This document shows positions 15,940-24,300 of a DNA stretch of 64,000 nucleotides, one piece after another. The stretch comes from Geodermatophilaceae bacterium NBWT11 (GTDB lineage Bacteria > Actinomycetota > Actinomycetes > Mycobacteriales > Geodermatophilaceae): positions 2,356,001 to 2,420,000 of the forward strand of contig CP043652.1 in assembly GCA_014218215.1 (NCBI GenBank), given 5' to 3'. Each line of letters starts with the position of its first letter. The first letter of the stretch is position 1. Under the pieces are notes generated by a model, which was not told the origin of the DNA, searched no databases, and worked only from the letters and a program-made list of their open reading frames with translations. Position numbers and translations under genes: made by a program.

Positions 15940-16863
15940 TCAGCGGCGCTCGACCAGGGCCCGGGCGACCTGGGCGGCGATCGCGGCGTTGTTCTCGGCG
16001 AGCGCCAGGTTGGCCGGGATCGACTCCCCGTCGGTCTCCTCCTCGATCCGCGCGAGCACGAACGGGGTGACCTTCGGCCCGGTCACGCCGGCCTGCTCGC
16101 TGGCCTGCAGGGCGCGGACCATCTTGGCCTCGATGTCGGCGGCCGGGATCTCGGCGGCCTCGGGGATCGGCACGCTCAGCAGCACCCCGGTCTCCTCGCG
16201 CAGCCGCGCGCGCAGCACCCCGGCCACCTCGGCGGCGGTCTCCACCCGGTGCGGGACGGGCAGCCCGCTGGAGCGGGAGTAGAACGCCGGGAAGTCGTCG
16301 TGCTGCCAGCCGAGCACGGGCACGCCCGCGCCCTCGAGGAACTCCAGCGTGCGGGGCAGGTCCAGGAAGGCCTTGGCGCCGGCGCAGACGGTGACGACGG
16401 GGTGGTTGGCCAGCGCGTCGAGGTCGGCGGAGACGTCGCCGGTCAGCTCGACCCCGCGGTGCACGCCGCCGATCCCGCCGGTGGCGAAGACCTCGATGCC
16501 GGCGGCGTGCGCGAGCGCGACCGAGGCGGACACGGTGGTCATGCCCTCGGCCCAGCCCTGCGCGATCGCCACCGGCACGTCGCGCTCGGCGACCTTGTTG
16601 CTGCCCTCGAGCACCCGGTCGACCTGCGCGGCGTCCAGCCCGACGCGGGGCTTCCCGTCGAGCACCGCGGTCACCGCGGCGACGGCGCCCGCGGCCCGGA
16701 CGGCGGCGACGCAGCGCTCGTAGGCCTCCCGGTTGCCCGGGGCGGGCAGCCCGAGGTTCGAGAAGATCGTCGACTCCATCGCGACGACGGGCGTGCCGGA
16801 GGCGAGGGCGTCGGCCACCTCGTCGCCGATCACGAGTCCGATGCGCTGGGCCAGGGGGGTCAT
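15940..16863 (-). CDS. psuG: Pseudouridine-5'-phosphate glycosidase
   Basis: This 307-residue, full-length protein splits pseudouridine 5'-phosphate into uracil and ribose 5-phosphate. Family marks are VVAMESTIFSNLGLPAP near the N-terminus, DGKPRVGL, the lysine/aspartate core around KVAERDVPVAIAQG, VFATGGIGGVHRG, DVSADLDAL, and VCAGAKAFLDLPRTLEFLE. Its ATG overlaps the TGA of the upstream kinase (ATGA), so the kinase and glycosidase are coupled and work in sequence. The operon is probably repressed by the LacI protein encoded directly upstream. Confidence 0.95.
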   Translation of the reverse strand: MTPLAQRIGLVIGDEVADALASGTPVVAMESTIFSNLGLPAPGNREAYERCVAAVRAAGAVAAVTAVLDGKPRVGLDAAQVDRVLEGSNKVAERDVPVAIAQGWAEGMTTVSASVALAHAAGIEVFATGGIGGVHRGVELTGDVSADLDALANHPVVTVCAGAKAFLDLPRTLEFLEGAGVPVLGWQHDDFPAFYSRSSGLPVPHRVETAAEVAGVLRARLREETGVLLSVPIPEAAEIPAADIEAKMVRALQASEQAGVTGPKVTPFVLARIEEETDGESIPANLALAENNAAIAAQVARALVERR

Positions 16864-17762
16864 GGGGTCTCCTCGTTCGGGGTGGGGACGGTGCGGGTGA
16901 GGCTGGCGCCGGGGTGGGAGAGCACGGCGGCGGCGAGGTCGTGCCCCGCGGTCACCGCCTGCTCCGGGGAGGCGTTGCGCAGGGTGGCGGCGAGGAAGCC
17001 GGCGGCGAAGGCGTCGCCGGCCCCGGTGGTGTCCCGGACGTCGGCCACCGGCGCGACGGCGACCCGGGTGCGGACGCCGTCCGGCGAGGTGATGGTCACC
17101 GGGTCCGCGCCGGCCTTGACCACCACGGAGGTGCCGGGCAGGGACTCCTCGACGAGGGAGAGCGCGGCGGCCTCGTCGGCGTTGGCGAACAGGACGTCGG
17201 GGGCCAGGGCGCGCAGCGTCGCCAGGACGGCGTCGGCCCCCACCCGCAGGATCAGGTCGACCGAGGACGCGTCGACCGAGACCAGCGCACCCGCGGCGCG
17301 GCCGGCCGCGAACAGGTCGAGCGTCGCGGCGGCGCAGGTCGGTGTCGCCCAGGAGTAGGCCGGGGCGTGCACCACCCCGGCGTCGGCGACCCAGCCGGGC
17401 GGCACGTCGGCGAGCAGGGCGGCGGCACCGCGGTCGGGGAACATCGTGCGCTCGCCGTCGGGGGCCACGAGGATGACGTTGCTGCCGGTCCGGCCCTCGC
17501 GCTGCACCCGGACCTCGACGCCGGCGTCGGTCATCTGCCGCTCGAGGTGGCGGCCCAGCTCGTCGTCCCCCAGCCGGCCGATGAAGCGCGAGGCGGCGCC
17601 CGTGGAGGCGGCCAGCGCGGACACGTTGGCGGCGCTGCCGCCGCGCACCCGGGTGATGGTCGCCGGGTTGTCCGTCCCGTGGGCCAGCGGCCCGGACGGC
17701 CAGACGATGACGTCCTGGATGAGGTCGCCGATGCACACGAGCACCTGTCCGGGCACCGTCAC
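16860..17762 (-). CDS. psuK: PfkB-family carbohydrate kinase, probable pseudouridine kinase
   Basis: This 300-residue ribokinase-fold protein has the first PfkB motif (GGSAANVSALAAS at about 35-48) and the second with catalytic Asp (DTTGAGDAFAAGFLA at about 242-256). Fusion-like coupling to psuG indicates that it phosphorylates pseudouridine. The GTG at 17762 is used; an in-frame GTG at 17756 has better spacing from GAGGGA and could be the true start. A LacI-type operator lies 18 bp upstream, overlapping the end of the lacI gene. Confidence 0.88.
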   Translation of the reverse strand: MTVPGQVLVCIGDLIQDVIVWPSGPLAHGTDNPATITRVRGGSAANVSALAASTGAASRFIGRLGDDELGRHLERQMTDAGVEVRVQREGRTGSNVILVAPDGERTMFPDRGAAALLADVPPGWVADAGVVHAPAYSWATPTCAAATLDLFAAGRAAGALVSVDASSVDLILRVGADAVLATLRALAPDVLFANADEAAALSLVEESLPGTSVVVKAGADPVTITSPDGVRTRVAVAPVADVRDTTGAGDAFAAGFLAATLRNASPEQAVTAGHDLAAAVLSHPGASLTRTVPTPNEETP

Positions 17763-17779
17763 TCCCTCGTCCTGCGCTG

Positions 17780-17797
17780 GGTTAGGCGCTTAACCTA
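17780..17797 (-). promoter_or_regulatory. LacI-type operator overlapping a -10 element, upstream of psuK-psuG
   Basis: The 16-bp near-palindrome GGTTAGGCGCTTAACC (17780-17795) matches the LacI-family pattern of a symmetric site with central GCGC: arms GGTTA/TAACC are perfect with one mismatched pair inside. On the minus strand it overlaps TAGGTT (17797-17792), a TAnnnT -10 hexamer, and the TAA stop of lacI (17790-17792). Binding would block a promoter for psuK-psuG. Confidence 0.75.
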
Positions 17798-18776
17798 GCA
17801 GCGTGGAGGGCGCTCCGGTGCTCTCCCGGACGACGAGTCCCACCGGCAGGACGACCTGCCCGCGCGCGGGCCCGCCGTCGATGAGCTCGCCCAGCAGCTC
17901 CGCCGCCCGCCGTCCCAGCTCGTGGGCCGGCAGCCGCACCGTGGTCAGCGCCGGGCCGGCCACCGCGGCGAAGGCGATGTCGTCGAAGGAGCCCAGCGAG
18001 ACGTCCCCGGGGACGGCCACCCCCAGCTGGGTCAGCCCGGACAGCACGCCCAGGGTCTGGATGTCGGTGGCGCCGACGACGGCGGTCACGCCGTCGCGTC
18101 GCCAGTGGTCCCAGCGGGCCAGGGTCAGCTCGCGGGCGGCCTGCAGGTCGATGCCGCACCGCTCGGTCTGCACCTCGGCGCCGGCGCGGGTCAGCTCCTC
18201 GGTCAGCGCCGTCCGGCGGCGGGTGAAGGTCGCCCAGGGACGGGCGGCGTCGAGGTAGCGCACCCGCCGGTGCCCGAGGTCGAGCAGGTGCCGGGCCAGG
18301 GCGCGGGCGCCGGCCTCGACGTCGAAGCACACCCCGGGCCCGGGGGCGTCGGGGTCGTCCAGGTGCACCACCGGGGTGCCGGTCGCGACCGTGGCGCCCC
18401 CGGGCCAGTTCAGCAGCACCCCGTCGACGGTGGAGGCAGTGGCGTCGGTGAACGCCGGCGCCTGGTCCCCGGTGGACAGCGCCAGCACCAGGCTCGCCCG
18501 CCCGGCCAGCGCCGCGGCGACCCCGGCGGCGACCTCGGCGGTGAACGGGTTCGTCATGTCGTGGGCCAGCAGCGCGATGCTGTGTCCCCGGCCGGTGGCC
18601 AGTGCGCGCGCGGTCTCGTTCGCCACGTAGCCCAGCTCGGCGACGGCGGCCCGCACGCGCTCCTGGGTGGCCTCCGAGACCCGGCCCCGCGCCTTGCCGT
18701 TGACCACGAACGACACCGTGGCGACCGAGACCCCGGCCCGGGCGGCGACGTCGCTCGCCCGTGCCCGTCCCACCAC
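17790..18776 (-). CDS. LacI-family repressor, probable regulator of pseudouridine catabolism
   Basis: This 328-residue protein has the LacI HTH at about 6-55 (ASDVAARAGVSVATVSFVVNGK, RVRAAVAELGYVAN) and a periplasmic-binding-like ligand domain (GHSIALLAHDMTNPF to GSFDDIAFA, then LTTVRLPAHELGRRAA). GTG 18776 or the adjacent GTG 18773 starts just before the HTH. It lies directly upstream of psuK-psuG, whose operator overlaps its stop codon, so pseudouridine or a phosphorylated sugar is the likely inducer. Confidence 0.92.
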   Translation of the reverse strand: MVGRARASDVAARAGVSVATVSFVVNGKARGRVSEATQERVRAAVAELGYVANETARALATGRGHSIALLAHDMTNPFTAEVAAGVAAALAGRASLVLALSTGDQAPAFTDATASTVDGVLLNWPGGATVATGTPVVHLDDPDAPGPGVCFDVEAGARALARHLLDLGHRRVRYLDAARPWATFTRRRTALTEELTRAGAEVQTERCGIDLQAARELTLARWDHWRRDGVTAVVGATDIQTLGVLSGLTQLGVAVPGDVSLGSFDDIAFAAVAGPALTTVRLPAHELGRRAAELLGELIDGGPARGQVVLPVGLVVRESTGAPSTLLG

Positions 18777-18806
18777 GGCACCAGTAGAGCAGCGCGTGTC
18801 GGTTCG

Positions 18807-19169
18807 ATGTGCAAACCTCCGGCCGTGGTCGTCCTGTCCGAGCTCCCCGGCCGCCCCTGCTCGATCGCCGCCGCGCTGGAGGTGGTCGGGGACCGGTGGG
18901 CGTTGCTGGCCGTCCGTGAGGTCCACCTCGGTGCGCACCGCTTCTCCGACGTGCTGGCCGGCACCGGCGCGCCCCGCGACCGGTTGGCGGCGCGGTTGAA
19001 GGACCTGGTGGCCGCCGGCGTGCTGGAACGCCGTCCCTACCAGGACGCCCCGCCCCGCTCGGACTACCACCTGACCGAGGCCGGGCGGGAGCTCGTCCCC
19101 GTGCTCGCTGCGCTGAGGACGTGGGGACGGCGCTGGGCCGTCGAGGACGAGGACGCCTCGACCGGCTGA
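18807..19169 (+). CDS. HxlR-family transcriptional regulator
   Basis: This 120-residue winged-helix protein has the HxlR signature CSIAAALEVVGDRWALLAVREVHLGAHRFSD, then RLAARLKDLVAAGVLERR and YHLTEAGREL. The cysteine in RPCSIAAAL occupies the position that senses electrophiles or redox in several HxlR proteins. It is divergent from lacI with about 30 bp between starts. No obvious target gene adjoins it. Confidence 0.9.
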   Translation: MCKPPAVVVLSELPGRPCSIAAALEVVGDRWALLAVREVHLGAHRFSDVLAGTGAPRDRLAARLKDLVAAGVLERRPYQDAPPRSDYHLTEAGRELVPVLAALRTWGRRWAVEDEDASTG

Positions 19170-19325
19170 CCCGTCGTCCCCGACCCCCCGGTGGGGCGGG
19201 ACGCGGCTACGGTGGACCGACCGGTCTCGACCGGTCGCGCGTCCAACAGCGGGCGTCCGCTGGGGTGTCGTCGGTCCCGCCGCCGCGCCCCACTGTGCAG
19301 GCACGTGCCTGCCGAGGGGCCCCGC

Positions 19326-20093
19326 ATGAGCTCCACCGCGCACGACCCCACCCCGCACGACCCCACCCCGCACGACGACACCGCGCCGGAGGGTCCCGAG
19401 CTCCTCCTGGTGACCGACCACACCACGACCGCGCTGCTGGAGCAGCTCTCCAGGACGGCCCGCCGGCGCGTCCCCGGCGTGGCCGAGGCGTCGGTCACGC
19501 TGCTGCAGGACGGCCGGGTCTCCTCGGTCGGCTGGACCGGCCTGCTGGCCTACGAGCTGGACGAGGCGCAGTACGTGGCGGGCCACGGGCCCTGCGTGGA
19601 CGCTGCCCGCTCGGGCGTGGCCCGGTGGGTCCAGGACAGCAGCGTGGACCGGAGGTGGCCGGTCTACCTCGACGCCGCGGTGGCCCGGGGCGCGCTGAGC
19701 TCGTTCTCGGTGCCGATCCCGATCACGACCGACGACGGCTTCCGGGCGGGGCTGAACCTGTACAGCACCGTCGCCGACGGGTTCTCCGTCCAGGCCCGGG
19801 AGACCGCCGTCGAGGTCGTGGTGGCCGCGGCCCCGGCGGTGGCCAACCGGCACGTCTACGACCTCGTGGTCACCCAGGTGGAGCACCTGCACCGGGCCAT
19901 GGAGACGCGCTCGGTGATCGACATGGCCAAGGGCGTGCTGGCGTTCGGTCTGGGGCTGTCCGCCGACGAGGCGTTCGCGGTGCTGGCCCGCCGGTCCCAG
20001 AACACCAACGTCAAGGTGCTGGAGCTGGCGGCGCAGTTGCTGGCCGCCGTCGCGGCCGGGGAGGGGGCGGCAGCGGTGGCGGTGTACCGCTGA
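19326..20093 (+). CDS. GAF and ANTAR domain regulator
   Basis: This 255-residue protein has an N-terminal tandem repeat HDPTP-HDPTP-HDD, a GAF domain at about 30-165 (YVAGHGPCVDAARSG, LSSFSVPIPIT) and an ANTAR domain at about 190-240 (METRSVIDMAKGVLAFGLG, RRSQNTNVKVLELA). It is predicted to be an RNA-binding antiterminator. It shares the LLAYELDEAQY segment with the protein at 1424-2128. The ATG follows GAGGGGCC; TACGGT at 19208-19213 could be the -10 with a leader of ~110 nt. Confidence 0.88.
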   Translation: MSSTAHDPTPHDPTPHDDTAPEGPELLLVTDHTTTALLEQLSRTARRRVPGVAEASVTLLQDGRVSSVGWTGLLAYELDEAQYVAGHGPCVDAARSGVARWVQDSSVDRRWPVYLDAAVARGALSSFSVPIPITTDDGFRAGLNLYSTVADGFSVQARETAVEVVVAAAPAVANRHVYDLVVTQVEHLHRAMETRSVIDMAKGVLAFGLGLSADEAFAVLARRSQNTNVKVLELAAQLLAAVAAGEGAAAVAVYR

Positions 20094-20099
20094 CCGGGA

Positions 20100-20810
20100 T
20101 CAGCCGGTGGGGAGCTCGCCGGCGAGCACCAGCTCCGCTGCCCGCTCCAGGTCCAGGTCGTGGGTGAAGGCGTGCGCCCGGAGCAGGGCGAGGGCGTCCG
20201 ACGTGGTGCAGGCCCGCTGGCCGGCCAGGTAGCCGACGGCGATCCAGACCTTCTCCCGCGCCTCGGCGGAGGGTCCGGTGAGCCAGCTCGGGGTGCCCGC
20301 CAGACGGTCGTCGGCGGTGGCCAGGTCGTCGGCCAGGGCCGCGCCGACCAGGTCGGCCACGGTCTGGACGTCGTCCGCGGGGAGGGTCGCGACCGCGTCG
20401 GGTGACCGGACGTACAGGTCGATCCCGGCGACGCCGCCCAGCGGTCCCCCCACCGGGACGGCGACGACGCCGCGGAACGGGGTCCCGGTGACCAGCTGTC
20501 CGGCGTAGACCGGCCAGGAACCCTGCAGCTCGGGCAGCGCGGCCCGGACCAGGCGGTGCTGTCGCTGCGCGGTCAGGCAGGGTCCCTCGCCCAGGGCGAA
20601 CTGCAGCCGTTCGGCGGTGGCCGCCACCGGGTCGCTGGCGCCCACGGGCAGCCGGCGGTCGGAGGTGAAGGTGTAGCTGAGCCCGGCGCCGTCGACCTGG
20701 GGCAGCGCCGCGACGCAGGCGCGGGCCAACCGGTCGGGCAGGAGGGCGGGCTCGGCGGAGGAGGTCTCGAGGTGGCCGAGCGCGGCGGCGAAGACGTCGG
20801 CGGTCGTCAC
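20100..20810 (-). CDS. GAF domain protein with divergent ANTAR-like C-terminus
   Basis: This 236-residue protein has a GAF domain at about 20-160 (FALGEGPCLTAQRQ, FRGVVAVPVGGPLGG) and a C-terminal helical region (AREKVWIAVGYLAGQRAC, ALALLRAHAFTHDLDLERAAELV) with the ANTAR spacing but a poorly conserved sequence. It is convergent with the GAF-ANTAR gene at 19326 (6-bp gap), giving a tail-to-tail pair of related regulators. The start is GTG at 20810. RNA binding is less certain than in the other three. Confidence 0.8.
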   Translation of the reverse strand: MTTADVFAAALGHLETSSAEPALLPDRLARACVAALPQVDGAGLSYTFTSDRRLPVGASDPVAATAERLQFALGEGPCLTAQRQHRLVRAALPELQGSWPVYAGQLVTGTPFRGVVAVPVGGPLGGVAGIDLYVRSPDAVATLPADDVQTVADLVGAALADDLATADDRLAGTPSWLTGPSAEAREKVWIAVGYLAGQRACTTSDALALLRAHAFTHDLDLERAAELVLAGELPTG

Positions 20811-20959
20811 CGCCCGCGCTCCGGGCAGGGCAGGACGGCAGGCGGGACGGGGAACGACACGGGGGGTCCTCGAGGCAGTACCGGAACACGGACCCCCGTT
20901 GTTCGAGGCCGCCCGTCAGTGTGCCCCTGTCGGCGTCCCCCGTCGCGCCGGGGGCGGGG

Positions 20960-21499
20960 TCAGCCGGGGCCGTAGACCAGGTGGGCCACACCGTTGCTGA
21001 GCCGGTCGGCCGCCACCAGGGTCAGCGGCGTCTGCGGCGCCCCCTCCGGGAACAGCCGGGTGCCGGTGCCCACCGCCACCGGGTAGACGAACAGGTGCAG
21101 CTCGTCGACCAGCCGGTCGGCCAGCAGGGCGCGGACCAGGGTGGTGCTGCCGCTGACGTAGAGGTCGCCGCGGGTGGTCAGCTCCCGGATGCGGTCGGGG
21201 TCGTAGCCGCCCAGCACCTCGGTGTTCGACCACGTGGGGTCGGTCAGGGTGGTGGAGACGACGTGCTTGGGGCTGTCGTTGAAGAACGGGGCACCCGGGT
21301 CGTCCTCGACGGTGCGGGTCGACCAGGCCGGCGCGAACATCTCGTACGTCCGGCGGCCCAGCAGGATGCCCGCCGCGTCGGCGGTGAGCGCACCCACGGC
21401 CGCGGAGAGGTCCTCGGGGAACCCGTACGGGAACGTCCAGGTGGGGGTGTCGACGACCCCGTCGACGGTGGTGAACTCGTGGACCTTGATGGCGCCCAT
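20960..21499 (-). CDS. Dihydrofolate reductase-fold (RibD C-terminal) protein
   Basis: This 179-residue protein has the DHFR/RibD-C pattern: VHEFTTVDGVVDTPTW at the N-terminus, GILLGRRTYEMFAPAW, KHVVSTTLTDPTW, LYVSGSTTLVRALLADRLVDELHLFVYPVAVGTGTRLF. It is likely to be an NADPH-dependent reductase of unknown substrate; many such paralogues occur in actinobacteria outside riboflavin operons. The ATG at 21499 has AGGAG just upstream. Confidence 0.9.
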   Translation of the reverse strand: MGAIKVHEFTTVDGVVDTPTWTFPYGFPEDLSAAVGALTADAAGILLGRRTYEMFAPAWSTRTVEDDPGAPFFNDSPKHVVSTTLTDPTWSNTEVLGGYDPDRIRELTTRGDLYVSGSTTLVRALLADRLVDELHLFVYPVAVGTGTRLFPEGAPQTPLTLVAADRLSNGVAHLVYGPG

Positions 21500-21800
21500 G
21501 GCTGCTCCTGGGGGAGTGGTCGATCCGGGCGTGGAGGAGGACTCCGCCGACGGTCGGGACTCATCGTCTCCCGCGCGGGGCGGCACGGGGGTGCGGGGCG
21601 TGGTGGGTCGGTCGGTGTGCACGACGGCTGCTCGGGTGGGGGTGTGCCGTCAGCGCCGCCCCGGACGCCGTCGCCGTCCTGCTGCTGGGCCTGCTGCGGG
21701 GGCTCGCCGCCTACTGAGCGGTCGACGGGCCGGGGCCGGGCCGAGGGTGCAGGGTCGGCACCGTGCACCGCCGGGTGCCGACGACCCCCGAGGAGAACCC
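21500..21800. other. 301-bp intergenic region upstream of the cis-CaaD-like gene
   Basis: No convincing gene is present. A short open stretch (21649-21714) reads PDAVAVLLLGLLRGLAAY before a stop but has no start codon in frame, so it may be a gene remnant. Near the right edge, the 9-nt perfect arms GTCGGCACC (21754-21762) and GGTGCCGAC (21774-21782) form a hairpin just before the ribosome site of the 21801 gene. It could be an operator or an attenuator. Confidence 0.5.
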
Positions 21801-22238
21801 GTGCCCACGTACACCTGCTGGTCGGAGTCCGGGCTGGTCGGCCCCGAGCAGAAGCAGGCCGTCGCGACCGCGCTCACCGAGATCCACCACGAGGTCGCGG
21901 TCGCGCCCCGCTACTTCGTGCAGGTGCTCTTCACCGAGCTGGTGCCCGGGTCGGTGTTCCTGGCCGGGCAGCCGGCGACCCGGGGCCACGTCTGGATCCG
22001 GGCCGACATCCGCGCCGGGCGGACGGTCGAGCAGAAGCGTGCCCTGCTGGAGCGGATCACCGTGGAGGTCGGCGCGATCCTGGGTCTGCCCCCGGAGGAG
22101 GTCTGGGTCTACGTCTGCGACATCCCGGGGTCCAGCATCGCCGAGCACGGCCGGGTGCTGCCCGAGCCCGGGGGCGAGGACGCCTGGTTCGACGCGCTCC
22201 CGCCCGACCTGCAGGAGCGGCTGGCCGCGCTGCGCTGA
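21801..22238 (+). CDS. cis-3-chloroacrylic acid dehalogenase (cis-CaaD/Cg10062)-like tautomerase
   Basis: This 145-residue protein belongs to the cis-CaaD branch of the tautomerase superfamily, in which two beta-alpha-beta units are fused. Counting the residue after Met as Pro1, all six catalytic positions known in cis-CaaD are present: Pro1, His28, Arg70, Arg73, Tyr103 and Glu114 (WVYVCDIPGSSIAEHGR). The enzyme would hydrate or dehalogenate 3-carbon acrylates. The GTG start is supported by AGGAGA at 21791-21796 and by the need for an N-terminal proline. Members with the same residues range from true dehalogenases to weak ones. Confidence 0.88.
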   Translation: MPTYTCWSESGLVGPEQKQAVATALTEIHHEVAVAPRYFVQVLFTELVPGSVFLAGQPATRGHVWIRADIRAGRTVEQKRALLERITVEVGAILGLPPEEVWVYVCDIPGSSIAEHGRVLPEPGGEDAWFDALPPDLQERLAALR

Positions 22239-22248
22239 GCGGGCGCGG

Positions 22249-23613
22249 TCACCCGGTCTCGGTGCCGTGCGGGTGCAGCCGCGGGGCCCAGGTGCCGGCC
22301 AGGGCGTCCTCCACCGACCGGCGCCAGACCGCGGTCTCCTCGGTGGGCACCGAGGTGGTCTCCGCGGCGACCCGGCAGACCCGCTCGACGCCCTCCCGGA
22401 CGGCGTCGTCCACGGTGCCCTCCGGGGCCCGCCAGGCCAGCTCGCGCAACAGCCCGGCCAACCGGCGGAGCACCGCGGGGGAGCCGCCGGCGTACTCCAG
22501 CGGCTCCTCCAGGGCCACGTGCAGCAGGGCCGGCAGGTCCCACTGGGGGACGACGACGCGCAGCACGCCGTCCTCGTCGTGCGCCTCCACCGGCTCCAGA
22601 CGGCGGTGCACCAGGTCCCCCAGCAGGGCCGAGACGTGCGACAGGGCGTGCACCGCGGTGGTGGGGTCGTTGATGCCGCTGCTCAGGGCGCGGGCGGCGA
22701 TGTCGACGACCTTGCGCAGGCTGTAGGCGACGTCGGAGCGGGTGGCCCGCTCGAAGTCCAGCTCGACGGCGGTGCCCAGCGCCCGCCGGAGCGGGTCGAG
22801 GTCGGTGCCGGGCGGGGCCCAGGCGTGCGCCAGGGGCGTGCCGGCGACGACGGAGTCCCCGATCCGCAGGTCCAGCACCACCAGGGCGTCGCACCCCCGG
22901 GCAGCGGCCGCCAGGGCCTGCTCGTCGACCTCGACGAGGAACCCGCTTGACGTCGCGGCCAGCGGGGTGGCGGGCCCCTCGGGGAGCCGCACGGCAGACC
23001 GCGGCCCGGGGGGATCGGTGCCGAGCACGTCGTCGTAGGTGTCCACCGCCTCGTCGTGGACGTCGCGCAGCATCGTCTCCACCCGCAGCGACCGGGCCAG
23101 GTGGCCCAGGAAGAGCACCAGGGCGACGACGGCGCCCAGCGTCAGCAGGTAGGCCACGGTGATGGACAGCCGGGGCACGAAGGCGTAGTCGAACTCCGAG
23201 GCGTCCTGGGTGCGCACCGTGCGCAGCACGGTGAGGGCGTAGACGAAGGTGAGCACCAGCTGGGCCAGGGTCAGCTGGACGACCCGGTCGGTGACGAAGG
23301 TGGCCAGCAGGCGCGGGGAGTACTGGGAGCTGCCCAGCTGCAGGGCGACCACGGTCAGGGAGAACACCAGCCCGGTCACCGAGATCAGCGACCCGGCGAT
23401 GGCGGCCAGCAGGTCGCGGGCGGCCGACGGGCCACCGCCGAAGACGAACGTCAGCGGGCTGGCGCCGCCGCCGTCCTCGAGCACCTCGTCGACCGCCGGG
23501 AGCCCGACGCCCAGCGCGATGGCCACGACCACGCCCAGCAGCGGGATCGGCCACAGGGAGCCGCGCATCCCCCGCCACAGCCGCTTCGCCGGGCCCGGAC
23601 GCCGTCGTCTCAC
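22249..23613 (-). CDS. DUF2254 membrane protein
   Basis: This 454-residue protein has four hydrophobic segments in its first ~185 residues (PIPLLGVVVAIALGVGL, LLAAIAGSLISVTGLVFSLTVVALQ, LAQLVLTFVYALTVL, VAYLLTLGAVVALVLFLG), followed by a soluble C-terminal half. The SSQYSPRLL and SGINDPTTAVHAL segments are characteristic of DUF2254. Function is unknown; some predictions place it as a cyclic-nucleotide or ion channel-like protein. The start is GTG at 23613. Confidence 0.9.
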   Translation of the reverse strand: MRRRRPGPAKRLWRGMRGSLWPIPLLGVVVAIALGVGLPAVDEVLEDGGGASPLTFVFGGGPSAARDLLAAIAGSLISVTGLVFSLTVVALQLGSSQYSPRLLATFVTDRVVQLTLAQLVLTFVYALTVLRTVRTQDASEFDYAFVPRLSITVAYLLTLGAVVALVLFLGHLARSLRVETMLRDVHDEAVDTYDDVLGTDPPGPRSAVRLPEGPATPLAATSSGFLVEVDEQALAAAARGCDALVVLDLRIGDSVVAGTPLAHAWAPPGTDLDPLRRALGTAVELDFERATRSDVAYSLRKVVDIAARALSSGINDPTTAVHALSHVSALLGDLVHRRLEPVEAHDEDGVLRVVVPQWDLPALLHVALEEPLEYAGGSPAVLRRLAGLLRELAWRAPEGTVDDAVREGVERVCRVAAETTSVPTEETAVWRRSVEDALAGTWAPRLHPHGTETG

Positions 23614-23756
23614 GAGGTGATCACCGCGCGCCCCTTCCCCGGCCGTCCTCCGTCAAACCCCGAGGGCGCGGAAGACGTGCTGCTCACAGGGGGGTTCGGG
23701 GGGCGGTGGCCGGGTAGCCGTGGGCGGTCCGTCCCCCCGTCGTCCCAGGAGTCACC

Positions 23757-24290
23757 GTGCGTCGTCGTCCCGTCCTCGTCAGCCTCGCCGCCGTCGGCGT
23801 CCTCGCCCTGAGCGCCTGCTCCGACGAGGCGCAGACCCGGCCCAGCGGTGAGGTGGTCGGCGGGAACGCCGGCGTCGACGAGCGGGTCGGGGACGACCTG
23901 ACCGTCGCCGACGTGGAGCTGGAGTTCCCCGACGACGGCGAGGGCTACGCCGAGGGCGACGACGCCGACCTCTACCTGGCGATCACCAACAGCGGCCCGG
24001 CCGACGACACCCTGGTCGAGGTGCGTGCCGCCGAGGCCGACTCGGTCGGCGGTGACCTGCCGATCGACGTGCCGGCGGACGACAACGTCTACGTCGGTGC
24101 CGAGGGCGGGCCCGAGCTGGTCCTGGAGGACCTGCAGACGGCGCTGCGTTCCTCCCAGTCCACCGAGGTCACCTTCGTGTTCGAGAACGCCGGCGAGGTC
24201 ACCGTCGAGGTGCCCGTCGCGGCCTCCCCGCGCACCGACTCCGACGAGGACTTCTCCGGCGTCGACGGGGAGACCGGCAGCGAGGGCTGA
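23757..24290 (+). CDS. Secreted lipoprotein with PCu(A)C-like fold lacking copper ligands
   Basis: The 177-residue precursor has a lipoprotein signal (RRRPVLVSLAAVGVLALSACS, Cys about 21). The mature part follows the copper chaperone PCu(A)C layout: YLAITNSGPADDTLVEV, then FVFENAGEVTVEVPV at the end. However, the mature protein has no histidine or methionine, so the usual H/M copper site is absent. It is very acidic (many D/E), so another ligand or a structural role is likely. AGGAG precedes the GTG. Confidence 0.72.
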   Translation: MRRRPVLVSLAAVGVLALSACSDEAQTRPSGEVVGGNAGVDERVGDDLTVADVELEFPDDGEGYAEGDDADLYLAITNSGPADDTLVEVRAAEADSVGGDLPIDVPADDNVYVGAEGGPELVLEDLQTALRSSQSTEVTFVFENAGEVTVEVPVAASPRTDSDEDFSGVDGETGSEG

Positions 24291-24300
24291 GCCGCACCGC

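Noticed and set aside
21649-21717. Short plausible coding stretch ending PDAVAVLLLGLLRGLAAY
   Set aside because: No start codon exists in frame and no homology is recognisable; at most a gene remnant.
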